6,886 nucleotides of DNA from an uncultured Planctomycetota bacterium (GTDB lineage: Bacteria > Planctomycetota > SZUA-567 > JAFGNG01). Of this stretch, positions 1-6,886 are shown piece by piece; the stretch's first letter is position 1; each line of letters starts with the position of its first letter. Location of the stretch: NCBI GenBank assembly GCA_947311175.1, contig CAMZKK010000077.1:1-6886 (forward strand), in the 5' to 3' direction. The notes under the pieces were generated by a model, which was not told the DNA's origin, did no database searches, and worked only from the letters and a program-made list of their open reading frames with translations. Made by a program: the position numbers and the translations under genes.

Positions 1-708
1 CTTGAACTTGTTAGGTTGAGAAAAATTCAGGCGATGCAAACGGAAGACTTTAGCGATATTTATATCGAAACAGTATCTGCCAAAAATTTAAAAATTATAA
101 ATAATAATTCTGTCATTGAACAGTCTCATACCCTTGGTGAATATGTAGATAAGATTTCCCGGCTTGTTAATCCACAAGTAAGTGAATTTTATCGCAAGAA
201 AACAAAATCAGCAAGGCAACCTCTTTCGTTTCTTGAGTTGTCATTGAATAAAAAAGACAAACCGAAAAAACGAAGAAACAAAGCCACCGCCTGCCAGCTT
301 TTCAATCCATTGCGAAAACGAAAAACGATAAAGCGTAACCGACCAACTCCATTTATTGGTATTGTTCCGACCAGAAATACTATGGTTGAATGTTGTGACA
401 ACATAATAGACTTACCGCAAATAAAACTTAAACAATCCATAAAGAGCACAAAAAAAGTTGATTCATCCAAAACACAGACAACTTTACCGAAGACAGTTAA
501 AACTAATTTTATTACTGAAACAATTAAAATACTAAACAACTTTAATTTATTTAAAATCAACAAACGTAATAAAACCAAGAACAACTTAAATCAAAAAAAT
601 GGCACTAAAAGAATTAATATATTAGATTTTCTTGCAATAAATAAAAAAAGAAGAAAAATTAAGGCGAAGAAAAATAAACAAAAACGCTATCGGATATTCT
701 TGCCATGA
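1..708 (+). CDS. Unrecognised lysine-rich basic protein, 5' end outside the window
   Basis: I do not recognise this protein. The reading frame is open from base 1 to the TGA at 706-708, giving at least 235 residues, so the true start probably lies upstream. Internal candidates are TTG at 16 and ATG at 34, but neither has a convincing ribosome binding site. The first ~65 residues have mixed composition and could fold. The remainder is dominated by Lys, Arg, Asn and Thr, with several runs of basic residues and a very basic C-terminus (KKRRKIKAKKNKQKRYRIFLP region). No signal peptide or membrane segment is visible. A cationic, probably disordered tail could bind nucleic acid or an acidic surface, but that is inference. 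The stop overlaps the next start as ATGA, which supports a real plus-strand gene in the same operon. The adenine-rich coding strand and weak complexity suggest fast evolution. Moderately sure it is coding, function unknown. Confidence 0.6.
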   Translation, partial: LELVRLRKIQAMQTEDFSDIYIETVSAKNLKIINNNSVIEQSHTLGEYVDKISRLVNPQVSEFYRKKTKSARQPLSFLELSLNKKDKPKKRRNKATACQLFNPLRKRKTIKRNRPTPFIGIVPTRNTMVECCDNIIDLPQIKLKQSIKSTKKVDSSKTQTTLPKTVKTNFITETIKILNNFNLFKINKRNKTKNNLNQKNGTKRINILDFLAINKKRRKIKAKKNKQKRYRIFLP

Positions 709-2765
709 GTGAAAAACAAAAATCAAAGGTGAGAAAATTTCTTTTCCATCCATACTCAATAACAGCGATTGTATTTTCGATTGTAGTTCTGACCATTACT
801 TGGGCAATGGGGAATATTATTGACGCGAAGGCACTTCGCCGATTATTAGAAAGTAATATTTCGTCTCGTATTGGTGCTGACGTAACGATTGAGTCACTTG
901 ATACTCATCTCAGTATTAGTGGTAAATGGAAAATTAGGATGCGAGAAATTAATATCTCGAACACCTCGCCTGATTTTGGACCAGACCTTTTTACTTGTCG
1001 AAAAATTGTTTTTGAAGGAAGCTTTATTGATTTATTGTCAAAAAAATGGAAACCAAAAATAACTATTAAGGATTGGGAATTTACAATTGGCATTGGGGAA
1101 AATGGAAGAACTAGTATTAGTGATTTATTCAGCCCGATGGAGTCGAATTCAAAAAAATGGGATGGTTGGCCATTTTCAATAATTCTTAGTGAACAACAAA
1201 ATATAAATTTTGTCAATGGCTCGATTAAATTAACCAAAGGATTTGATCAAGAAGTCGTTTTGCAAAAAACATCACTGTCTGGCAGTGGAACGTATCAACC
1301 CAAAAACCCCAATGAGTTTAATGGCGATTTAGTTATTGACCTCACTGATAATAATGGATTTTTGTTAAATCTATCAATAAAAGATTTTTTATTTAATAAA
1401 CAAAAAATTAACGGAAAATGGAATTCAAAAATAAGTATCAAAGAACTTCCCATAGGGGCCCTTGCTTCAATTTCAACCATACCTCTGACAAATAAACAAA
1501 ACTTAAAAAACATTGTGTTTGAGATTAGTGGAGATCTAAGCAAACTTTCAACATTTGATATTGATAAGCTTAGTGTATTTTTCCCAAAGGCTAAAATCCC
1601 AATATTTGGAATTGATAAACAATGTCAAATAACTGCCGAAAAAATCTTAATCAATAAAAATAAAATTTGGCATTTGAAAATCAAGAATACTGAAAATGAT
1701 AAAAAAGACACTCTCAACGCTGTTTTGACAATGACTAACAAGTTAAGGCATTTGTCAATTGAGTGTTCGTATATGGATTTTTCAAAATTATCATCTAACC
1801 CTACAAAAGGAAGCTGGGAAGAATACATATTGAAAAATGTAAGGGAGATTTCTGTAAAAGCCAAGCAGTATTCAATTTTTGGTTTTGTGATAAATCAAGC
1901 TGAAGCGAAATTTGTTATTGATGAAAATATATTATTAAGCAAGTTGCTGACCGGCAAAATGGCTAAAGGCAAGATTACCCTCATGGTTAAAAATTGGGTG
2001 ATGGGTGGTAAAGGTTGGCCAACCGAGATTGGATTATTTATTGACCATGCCTCTGCCCCTGCTTTGTTTAGTGAGTCTGCTCATATTGTTTCTCCAAGTA
2101 TTGTCCCTACTCCAAATAAAGGTGAGATTAGTGTTGGGTTATTATTCCCTGCAAATAAAAATCTCATGGAAAAAATCAATTTAAAAGGAAAAGTAAGGAC
2201 GTTAATCGACAGCTCTATCTTGAAAAATAACACTATGCCGACCATTAGTGCTGCACTAAACATTGATAACGAGCTACGCTTTGATACTCCGGGAAATGGT
2301 GCTATCTTTAATTCATTCTGGAATATTTACAACAATTTAAAAAAACTTGAAGCAAAGCTTACCGGTGTAGGTTTAGACGGAAAAAAATACAAACTGCCTT
2401 GTCTGAGGATAAAAAGTGGATATGTTTTGCATGTTACAAATCCTGATAAATTAAAGATAACAACAGCTGGCGTATTGGACAGTTTTGAATTAGGAAAAAT
2501 AAAGATTAAGCAAGAATGTAATTCCTTTCCAGCAAAAATTAAAACCAGTATCAAACTTAGCCCGTTTACTTATCTTGATGATAAATCGTATGCTATAAGA
2601 CCACCGATTTTTTCAAATAAATTTATGAAAAACGTTTTATCAATTGATAAAAAAACAGGGTTAGAAATAGTTGTCAATTCTGATGGTAAAAGTATTGAAA
2701 ATGTTTATCTTCAAAAATTAATAGATAGATGGAATCGAGAATATCAGATAAAGGGTGAAAAATAA
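705..2765 (+). CDS. AsmA-like inner-membrane-anchored envelope protein
   Basis: This 686-residue protein has a short basic N-terminus, one hydrophobic segment at about residues 18-38, and then a long, probably periplasmic domain rich in alternating beta-type sequence. Just after the anchor comes the arrangement typical of AsmA-family proteins: a helix ending in 'LLESNISSRIGADVTIESL' (47-65), then a strand-rich stretch. Residues 118-142 (KITIKDWEFTIGIGENGRTS and onward) match the family's 'ligand strand, then G-R-x-S/N' pattern. AsmA/TamB-type proteins are thought to form elongated beta-structures that bridge the envelope and move or sort lipids, affecting outer membrane assembly. The role here is inferred from that. 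The ATG at 705 lies inside the previous gene's stop (ATGA) with no clear Shine-Dalgarno, so translation probably depends on coupling. It ends one base into trkA. The sequence is divergent, and the C-terminal half is not recognisable to me. Confidence 0.7.
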   Translation: MSEKQKSKVRKFLFHPYSITAIVFSIVVLTITWAMGNIIDAKALRRLLESNISSRIGADVTIESLDTHLSISGKWKIRMREINISNTSPDFGPDLFTCRKIVFEGSFIDLLSKKWKPKITIKDWEFTIGIGENGRTSISDLFSPMESNSKKWDGWPFSIILSEQQNINFVNGSIKLTKGFDQEVVLQKTSLSGSGTYQPKNPNEFNGDLVIDLTDNNGFLLNLSIKDFLFNKQKINGKWNSKISIKELPIGALASISTIPLTNKQNLKNIVFEISGDLSKLSTFDIDKLSVFFPKAKIPIFGIDKQCQITAEKILINKNKIWHLKIKNTENDKKDTLNAVLTMTNKLRHLSIECSYMDFSKLSSNPTKGSWEEYILKNVREISVKAKQYSIFGFVINQAEAKFVIDENILLSKLLTGKMAKGKITLMVKNWVMGGKGWPTEIGLFIDHASAPALFSESAHIVSPSIVPTPNKGEISVGLLFPANKNLMEKINLKGKVRTLIDSSILKNNTMPTISAALNIDNELRFDTPGNGAIFNSFWNIYNNLKKLEAKLTGVGLDGKKYKLPCLRIKSGYVLHVTNPDKLKITTAGVLDSFELGKIKIKQECNSFPAKIKTSIKLSPFTYLDDKSYAIRPPIFSNKFMKNVLSIDKKTGLEIVVNSDGKSIENVYLQKLIDRWNREYQIKGEK
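2751..2757 (+). promoter_or_regulatory. Ribosome binding site of trkA
   Basis: AAGGGTG lies 7 bases before the ATG at 2765, inside the last codons of the AsmA-like gene. It fixes the trkA start and fits reinitiation at the TAATG junction. Confidence 0.65.
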
Positions 2766-4132
2766 TGAAAATACTTATTACTGGTGCGGGAGAATTAGGG
2801 CTAAGATTAGCTAAAGAACTCACCGAAGAAGGTCATCAAATTTTCATTATAGAAAAGTCCAAAAAGCGTTTAATGAAGGCAGAGACAACTCTCGATGCCT
2901 TTGTCATTGAAGGTAATGCCTCGCAACTGTCGACACTCGAAGAGGCACATGTCAAAGAAGCGGATATGATTATTGCATGTAGCGACAGTGATGAGGCAAA
3001 TATAATTTCTTGTTTACTGGCAAAAGAGGTTGGCGTAAAAACCAAGATTGCCAGATTGAGAAATGCCAAGATACAAACAGAGACGACAACTGTTGATATG
3101 GCAAAACTCGGGATTGATGCTGTTATCAATCCGGATTCAGTAACTGTTACCGCATTGACAAGAATGGTTAAGAGTCCAGGAACAACAGAAGCAATTGACT
3201 TTGCAGATGGGGTTATTGCGATGCGGGCTTTTACGGTAAAAAACACTTCGCCGCTTAATGGTGTATATCTATCTGCCCTAAAAAGTGCAGAGACTGATTT
3301 TGATTTTTTGGTTGTGGCAATAAAGCGAAATAACAAACTTCTGATTCCCGGTGGTAGCACGAAACTAATCGAGGGAGATTCTTTTTATATCTTTATCTTA
3401 GAAAAATACTTAGATGCTTTTGTTGAAAAATATAAATTGAAAAGATTGGCCACCAAAAAGGTTGCCATCTTTGGTAATACAGTTTCTGCCCTTAACCTAT
3501 GCCTTCAACTTGAGTTGATTGTTGATGATGTCTTGGCAATTGTTCCCGGTACAAAAAAAGCTCAGGATTTTTCTGAAAGTCTAAAACACGCATTGGTTAT
3601 CGAAGGCAATGCGATCGACATGGATTTGATGCAGGAAAATAATGTTGGCAGCTATGATTATTTCTTGTCTCTTAGTGGCGACGATTCGGAAAATATGATG
3701 TCGTGTTTGATGGCAAGGAAGTTAGGGGCAAAGAACACTCTTGCCATTATGCAAAAAGCCGAATATGTTGATATTGTCTCCGAACTACCAATTGATGTTG
3801 TTGTCAATCCATTGATGCTTTTGGTTGGTGCTATCTTGGCATTGGTGAGAAGGGGAAAAATTATTTCATTAGTCAAAGCGATTGGCGACCTCGCAGAAGC
3901 AATTGAGATTGAATTGATGGAAGATGCTGACGCAAATGGTAAAAAAATAAGTGAACTGAATATTCAAAATGGGGCATTGATTGTTGCACTGACAAGAAAC
4001 GGTATCCCTCAAATACCTGACGGTAATACTGTTTTGGAATCAGGTGATAGAGTAATTGTTTTTGCTCTGCTTGAAAATGTCAAAGAAGCAATGGCAAAAA
4101 TTGATAGCAATTGGACTCCGGAAAATTTATAA
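2765..4132 (+). CDS. trkA: Trk potassium uptake system regulatory subunit TrkA
   Basis: TrkA is the cytosolic, peripheral-membrane subunit that binds NAD(H)/ATP-type nucleotides and gates TrkH-type K+ channels. The 455 residues match the family's usual length (E. coli about 458) and show two tandem RCK units. Unit one has a Rossmann fold at about 1-125 with the glycine motif G7-A-G9-E-L-G12, the acidic ribose-binding E30 at the end of strand two, and the G50-N-A and S-D74-S-D76-E-A-N motifs, then an RCK_C domain at about 140-222. Unit two has a fold at about 231-345 and an RCK_C domain at about 370-452. The second glycine motif is degenerate (G237-N-T-V-S-A), and the acidic position is V260-P261, so nucleotide binding there looks lost or altered. 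The gene starts with the TAATG overlap and lies 11 bases before trkH, its expected channel partner. Very sure of the family. Confidence 0.95.
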   Translation: MKILITGAGELGLRLAKELTEEGHQIFIIEKSKKRLMKAETTLDAFVIEGNASQLSTLEEAHVKEADMIIACSDSDEANIISCLLAKEVGVKTKIARLRNAKIQTETTTVDMAKLGIDAVINPDSVTVTALTRMVKSPGTTEAIDFADGVIAMRAFTVKNTSPLNGVYLSALKSAETDFDFLVVAIKRNNKLLIPGGSTKLIEGDSFYIFILEKYLDAFVEKYKLKRLATKKVAIFGNTVSALNLCLQLELIVDDVLAIVPGTKKAQDFSESLKHALVIEGNAIDMDLMQENNVGSYDYFLSLSGDDSENMMSCLMARKLGAKNTLAIMQKAEYVDIVSELPIDVVVNPLMLLVGAILALVRRGKIISLVKAIGDLAEAIEIELMEDADANGKKISELNIQNGALIVALTRNGIPQIPDGNTVLESGDRVIVFALLENVKEAMAKIDSNWTPENL

Positions 4133-4133
4133 C

Positions 4134-4137
4134 GGGA
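4134..4137 (+). promoter_or_regulatory. Weak ribosome binding site of trkH
   Basis: GGGA, in the context ACGGGAAAC, sits 6 bases before the ATG at 4144 in the 11-base gap after trkA. The match is short, but the position supports this start. Confidence 0.45.
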
Positions 4138-4143
4138 AACTAA

Positions 4144-5742
4144 ATGAATAAAAAGGCAGTTCTAAATATTCTCGGTAGTCTATCTATTTTAATGGCGTGT
4201 ATTATGCTTGTCCCTCTTGGGTTGGCTCTGTGGGAAGAAAATCAAACCGCACTTGGCAATATCGACCATTTCAAACAATCCATTGCTCTTGCTCTTTCAA
4301 TCTTTCTTGCCCTGATATTCGGTTTGAGTGTCAAAAAACTAACCAGCAAGTATTCTGAAAACCAACTTATAAAACCTGCGGAAGGATTTGCAATCTCTGG
4401 CTTGGGATGGATTTTATTATCATTTTGGGGTGCATTGCCATTATATCTTGGTGGGATTGTAGAAAATTTTACTGATGGATATTTTGAAATAATTAGTGGA
4501 TTTACCACCACCGGTTCCTCGGTTTTTGGAACTGCAAAAATAGATGGCGGATTGGGGTTAATTGAAAGACTTCCCAAAAGCATTTTACTTTGGCGTAGCC
4601 TTACTCACTGGCTTGGAGGAATGGGTATTATTGTTCTTTCGTTAGCCGTCCTTCCGGCATTAAGAGCGGGTGGCTATCAAATGTTTGCTGCCGAGGTTCC
4701 CGGGCCAACGGCCGAAAAACTTCGCCCTCGTCTCAAAGACACAGCCGCAATCCTTTGGGGCGTTTATGTTCTTTTGTCATTGGCTGAAATGCTTCTGCTT
4801 TGGCGAGGAGGACCAACCAGCCCAACAGAAGGAGGAATGAGCATTCTTGATTCAATTTGCCATACCTTTGGCACAATGGCAACAGGTGGTTTCTCAACCA
4901 AAGATGCCTCTATCGGCTACTATGCAAAAATTGGTCATGTCAATGCCGACTATTTTGAATATGTAATCATTGTCTTTATGTTTTTGGCAGGCTCAAACTT
5001 CGTTCTTCATTACAAGGCATTACATGGAGAATTAGGCTCATACAAAAAAGACACTGAATTTAAATTTTATTTTAAATGCGTTGCATTCGCAACCATCGTT
5101 ATTATGATGATTATTTGGTTTGGTAATATGAATGGTTGTAACACCTTAGAGGATGCATTTAGGATTAGCTTGTTTCAGGTTTTATCAATTACCACTACTA
5201 CCGGATTTGCTACCGCAAACTTTGATGTCTGGCCAAATATTTGCCGAATTTTATTGGTAACACTAATGTTCTTTGGTGGTTGTGCAGGCTCAACCGGTGG
5301 CGGGATGAAGATGATTAGAATTCAGGTTGTAATGAAAAATGCAATCAGAGAGTTGAAGCGCCTAATCAATCCAAGAGCGGTGATAACTGTAAAACAAGGT
5401 GAGATGAATATCAAAGAACAAGTGCTTGCGAATATAATGATATTTGTCTGTTTGTATTTGATTATATTTGCCGTTGCTAGTGTATTGGTTGTTGCTAGTT
5501 TGAATATGGCATCTATCGGCTCTGCTGCCGAAAGTGCAAATGATCAGCTAATTACCGGGGTTACTGCGGTTATTGCAACTCTTAACAATATTGGACCTGG
5601 ACTTAGTGGCGTGGGTGCAACTTGTAATTTTGGGTCATTGCCGATTGTAACTAAATGGATTCTTTGTTTGTGTATGTTAATTGGCAGACTTGAAGTTTAC
5701 ACAATTGTTATTATGTTTCTACCATTTACTTGGAGAAAATAA
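4144..5742 (+). CDS. trkH: Trk-type potassium uptake channel subunit TrkH
   Basis: TrkH is the K+-translocating membrane subunit of the Trk system and works with TrkA. The 532 residues contain all four pore (P) loops of the SKT superfamily: F120-T-T-T-G124-S-S-V-F-G; T244-M-A-T-G-G-F-S-T; S348-I-T-T-T-T-G354-F-A-T; and N481-N-I-G-P-G-L-S-G489. The conserved G378-G-C-A-G-S-T-G-G-G-M-K-M-I-R392 block, whose arginine is thought to lie near the ion path, is present. So is the C-terminal G-R-L-E-V-Y-T ... F-T-W-R-K ending, which matches E. coli TrkH closely. About ten membrane-spanning segments are visible as hydrophobic stretches. It is slightly longer than the about 480-residue E. coli protein, mainly at the N-terminus and in a loop near residue 220. 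The ATG at 4144 has a weak binding site. The stop TAA at 5740-5742 overlaps the next start by one base. Confidence 0.96.
   Translation: MNKKAVLNILGSLSILMACIMLVPLGLALWEENQTALGNIDHFKQSIALALSIFLALIFGLSVKKLTSKYSENQLIKPAEGFAISGLGWILLSFWGALPLYLGGIVENFTDGYFEIISGFTTTGSSVFGTAKIDGGLGLIERLPKSILLWRSLTHWLGGMGIIVLSLAVLPALRAGGYQMFAAEVPGPTAEKLRPRLKDTAAILWGVYVLLSLAEMLLLWRGGPTSPTEGGMSILDSICHTFGTMATGGFSTKDASIGYYAKIGHVNADYFEYVIIVFMFLAGSNFVLHYKALHGELGSYKKDTEFKFYFKCVAFATIVIMMIIWFGNMNGCNTLEDAFRISLFQVLSITTTTGFATANFDVWPNICRILLVTLMFFGGCAGSTGGGMKMIRIQVVMKNAIRELKRLINPRAVITVKQGEMNIKEQVLANIMIFVCLYLIIFAVASVLVVASLNMASIGSAAESANDQLITGVTAVIATLNNIGPGLSGVGATCNFGSLPIVTKWILCLCMLIGRLEVYTIVIMFLPFTWRK
5732..5735 (+). promoter_or_regulatory. 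Ribosome binding site of the M50 protease gene
   Basis: GGAG lies 6 bases before the ATG at 5742, within the end of trkH. This decides the start. The longer reading from the TTG at 5730 has no comparable site, and the GGAG would fall inside the coding sequence. Confidence 0.7.
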
Positions 5743-6662
5743 TGCAACTTGCCAAATTAAGTTCATCAAAAACAATTTTTAATATCTACGGAATAAATGT
5801 TAGGATAACCTATATCTTGATAGTCTTTATTTCGATTATGATATTACTTGAATTACCAAATGGACTTGAAAGCTTCTTTTCAGCCGCAATTGTCTACATA
5901 GCTTTGGTGACATTTGTCTTTCTTCACGAAATGGGACATTCCTTAGCAGCAATAAAAGATGGAGCAAGGGTTAGAGCAATCTATTTGCATCCGCTAGGAG
6001 GATTGGCCCAAATATATGGAAGCTTGCCAGGTCCAGGCTCTGAAATAATTGTTGCCGCTGCCGGACCATTTGTCAGTCTGACCTTGGCAGCATTTTTTTA
6101 TTTACCATTAACCTTTATTGGTAACGGCTTCTTGCCTGATTTACTCTTAACGTTTTTTAAGATAAATATGGCATTGGCATTATTTAATTTTTTGCCCATA
6201 TTTCCTCTTGATGGTGGACGGATTATGTCAGCAATTTTGGTAATAAAAATGGGCTCAATTGATGCCGCTGAACCTGCTGTAAAAATTTCAAAATTCGGAA
6301 CAATCATCCTTGGCATAATTGGAGTAATTCTATTGATAAGTGGACATTCGTATGGAATATCTATTCTGCTAATCGCAATATTTATTTATTTTCTTGGTAA
6401 TCACGAAATGCAGACAATAGATAACATATTGTTTTTTGCAAGTGAGCATGCTCCTTCCTCATCTCCAAAGGAAAGGGAAGGATGGCTTACTCGAAAAATA
6501 AATGCAAGAAAAAAGAAATTAAGGGAACAGAAAAAGGAAAAAGAAATTGCAGAAAGAGAAGAAGTTGATAATATTTTGAGAAAGGTAAATCGGGAAGGGA
6601 TATCATCGCTAACTAGCAAGGAAAAATATGTTTTGAATAAGGCAAGCCAAAAAATTAAATAA
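5742..6662 (+). CDS. M50-family intramembrane zinc metalloprotease with basic coiled tail
   Basis: A site-2-type membrane protease of family M50, in the compact single-domain form (SpoIVFB-like layout) without PDZ or CBS domains. It has about 306 residues from ATG 5742. The catalytic zinc motif H62-E63-M-G-H66 lies at the end of the second hydrophobic segment (about 47-66). The second metal motif reads N149-F-L-P152-I-F-P155-L-D157-G-G-R160. Other hydrophobic stretches are at about 22-38, 95-120, 128-152, 187-199 and 205-219. After about residue 240 comes a highly charged K/R/E linker likely to be helical. The end, residues 273-306 (EEVDNILRKVNREGISSL onward), resembles the short C-terminal domain of many rhomboid proteases (the DUF6576 type). 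It is the last gene of the operon, with one-base overlap with trkH. Substrate unknown. M50 family very sure, tail assignment from recognition only. Confidence 0.9.
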   Translation: MQLAKLSSSKTIFNIYGINVRITYILIVFISIMILLELPNGLESFFSAAIVYIALVTFVFLHEMGHSLAAIKDGARVRAIYLHPLGGLAQIYGSLPGPGSEIIVAAAGPFVSLTLAAFFYLPLTFIGNGFLPDLLLTFFKINMALALFNFLPIFPLDGGRIMSAILVIKMGSIDAAEPAVKISKFGTIILGIIGVILLISGHSYGISILLIAIFIYFLGNHEMQTIDNILFFASEHAPSSSPKEREGWLTRKINARKKKLREQKKEKEIAEREEVDNILRKVNREGISSLTSKEKYVLNKASQKIK

Positions 6663-6672
6663 TTATAATCTT

Positions 6673-6721
6673 CAATATTGCCGGCAAAGAAAGAATAAAC
6701 ACAAGTTATTTTTTCTTTCTT
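6673..6721. terminator. Possible weak terminator region between convergent genes
   Basis: The 43-base gap 6663-6705 contains two overlapping short palindromes, CAATATTG (6673-6680) and TTGCCGGCAA (6678-6687). AAGAAAGAA (6687-6695) can also pair with TTCTTTCTT (6713-6721) across a 17-base loop, which would run into the end of the minus-strand gene. Stems are AT-rich and no classic GC hairpin with a T-tract is visible, so this is a weak candidate for ending either transcript. Confidence 0.2.
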
Positions 6722-6873
6722 CGATACCTTCTGCTCTTTATTTTGCCACCATTTTCTTTTAGGTATTTTTTGCAAAGAAGTTTCACTTCATCAACATCAT
6801 ACTCTCGAAGATGTTCAATGATTGTCCGCATTGTTGCACTGTTTTGTGATTTTCGGCGTAAATTTTTCGGCAT
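6706..6873 (-). CDS. Small very basic protein of unknown function
   Basis: A 55-residue reading frame starts with ATG at 6873 and ends with TAA at 6706, giving MPKNLRRKSQ at the N-terminus and SRRYRRKKK at the C-terminus. It contains ~20 Lys/Arg residues, with a more mixed middle (TMRTIIEHLREYDVDEVKLL, about 14-33) that could form one or two amphipathic helices, and a basic tail. A strong ribosome binding site is visible as GAGAGGA on the minus strand, 6 bases before the ATG. This, plus the coding look, supports a real gene. It converges on the M50 gene, with 43 bases between stop codons. I do not recognise the family. Small cationic nucleic-acid or ribosome-associated protein is possible but unproven; bS21 was considered and did not fit. 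Confidence 0.6.
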   Translation of the reverse strand: MPKNLRRKSQNSATMRTIIEHLREYDVDEVKLLCKKYLKENGGKIKSRRYRRKKK

Positions 6874-6878
6874 ATTTT

Positions 6879-6885
6879 TCCTCTC
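6879..6885 (-). promoter_or_regulatory. Ribosome binding site of the small basic gene
   Basis: Minus-strand GAGAGGA precedes the ATG at 6873 by about 6 bases. It is a good match to the anti-Shine-Dalgarno and the main support for this start. The promoter would lie beyond the window edge. Confidence 0.65.
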
Positions 6886-6886
6886 A

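Noticed and set aside
189..584. A 131-residue hydrophobic minus-strand frame opposite the first gene
   Set aside because: It is the mirror of a Lys/Asn-rich plus-strand gene (AAA read as TTT gives Phe/Leu-rich sequence). The plus frame is stop-coupled to the next gene.
2836..3360. A 174-residue minus-strand frame inside trkA
   Set aside because: trkA is unmistakable on the plus strand and this frame has no family signature or spacing of its own.
5730..5741. TTG start for the M50 protease, giving 310 residues
   Set aside because: The ATG at 5742 has GGAG at 6-base spacing and a one-base overlap like the trkA junction.
6401..6775. A 124-residue minus-strand frame across the end of the M50 gene
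   Set aside because: It overlaps the M50 tail and is out of frame with the 55-residue gene, which has a proper start and binding site.
6706..6873. Ribosomal protein bS21 as identity of the small basic gene
   Set aside because: The basic tail is suggestive but the N-terminal and central residues do not match the bS21 pattern.
1..6886. CRISPR array, insertion sequence, tRNA, or phage system
   Set aside because: No spaced direct repeats, transposase, terminal inverted repeats, cloverleaf or phage genes were seen.

Overview
The window holds five closely packed plus-strand genes and one small minus-strand gene that converges on them. Composition is AT-rich, roughly mid-thirties percent GC by eye. 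The organism is most likely a Gram-negative bacterium, because an AsmA-type envelope protein is encoded. A rhomboid-tail-like domain on the protease and the low GC would suit an uncultured PVC-group bacterium (Lentisphaerota/Kiritimatiellota-like) or a similar lineage. That taxonomic guess is weak and comes from general family knowledge only.

Layout. Positions 1-708 carry the 3' part of an unrecognised, extremely lysine-rich protein whose start lies outside the window. It overlaps by 4 bases (ATGA) the gene at 705-2765, a 686-residue AsmA-like protein with an N-terminal membrane anchor. That gene overlaps by one base (TAATG) trkA at 2765-4132, a 455-residue K+ uptake regulator with two RCK units. 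After an 11-base gap comes trkH at 4144-5742, the 532-residue K+-translocating subunit with all four selectivity-filter loops. It overlaps by one base (TAATG) the gene at 5742-6662, a 306-residue M50 intramembrane metalloprotease with a basic coiled tail and a C-terminal segment like the one found on many rhomboid proteases. A 43-base convergent gap follows. The last gene, at 6873-6706 on the minus strand, encodes a 55-residue very basic protein with a good ribosome binding site.

How the genes fit together. The tight junctions imply one polycistronic message with translational coupling, entered from a promoter upstream of the window. TrkA and TrkH together form a complete Trk-type potassium uptake system. 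The AsmA-like protein and the M50 protease are both envelope proteins, so the operon mixes ion homeostasis with envelope maintenance or regulated membrane proteolysis. No functional link between these parts is proven by the sequence.

There is no CRISPR array, insertion sequence, tRNA or rRNA gene that I can see, and no clearly new multi-gene system. The most notable points are the degenerate second nucleotide-binding fold of TrkA, the unusual tail of the M50 protease, the polycationic first gene, and the small basic minus-strand gene.
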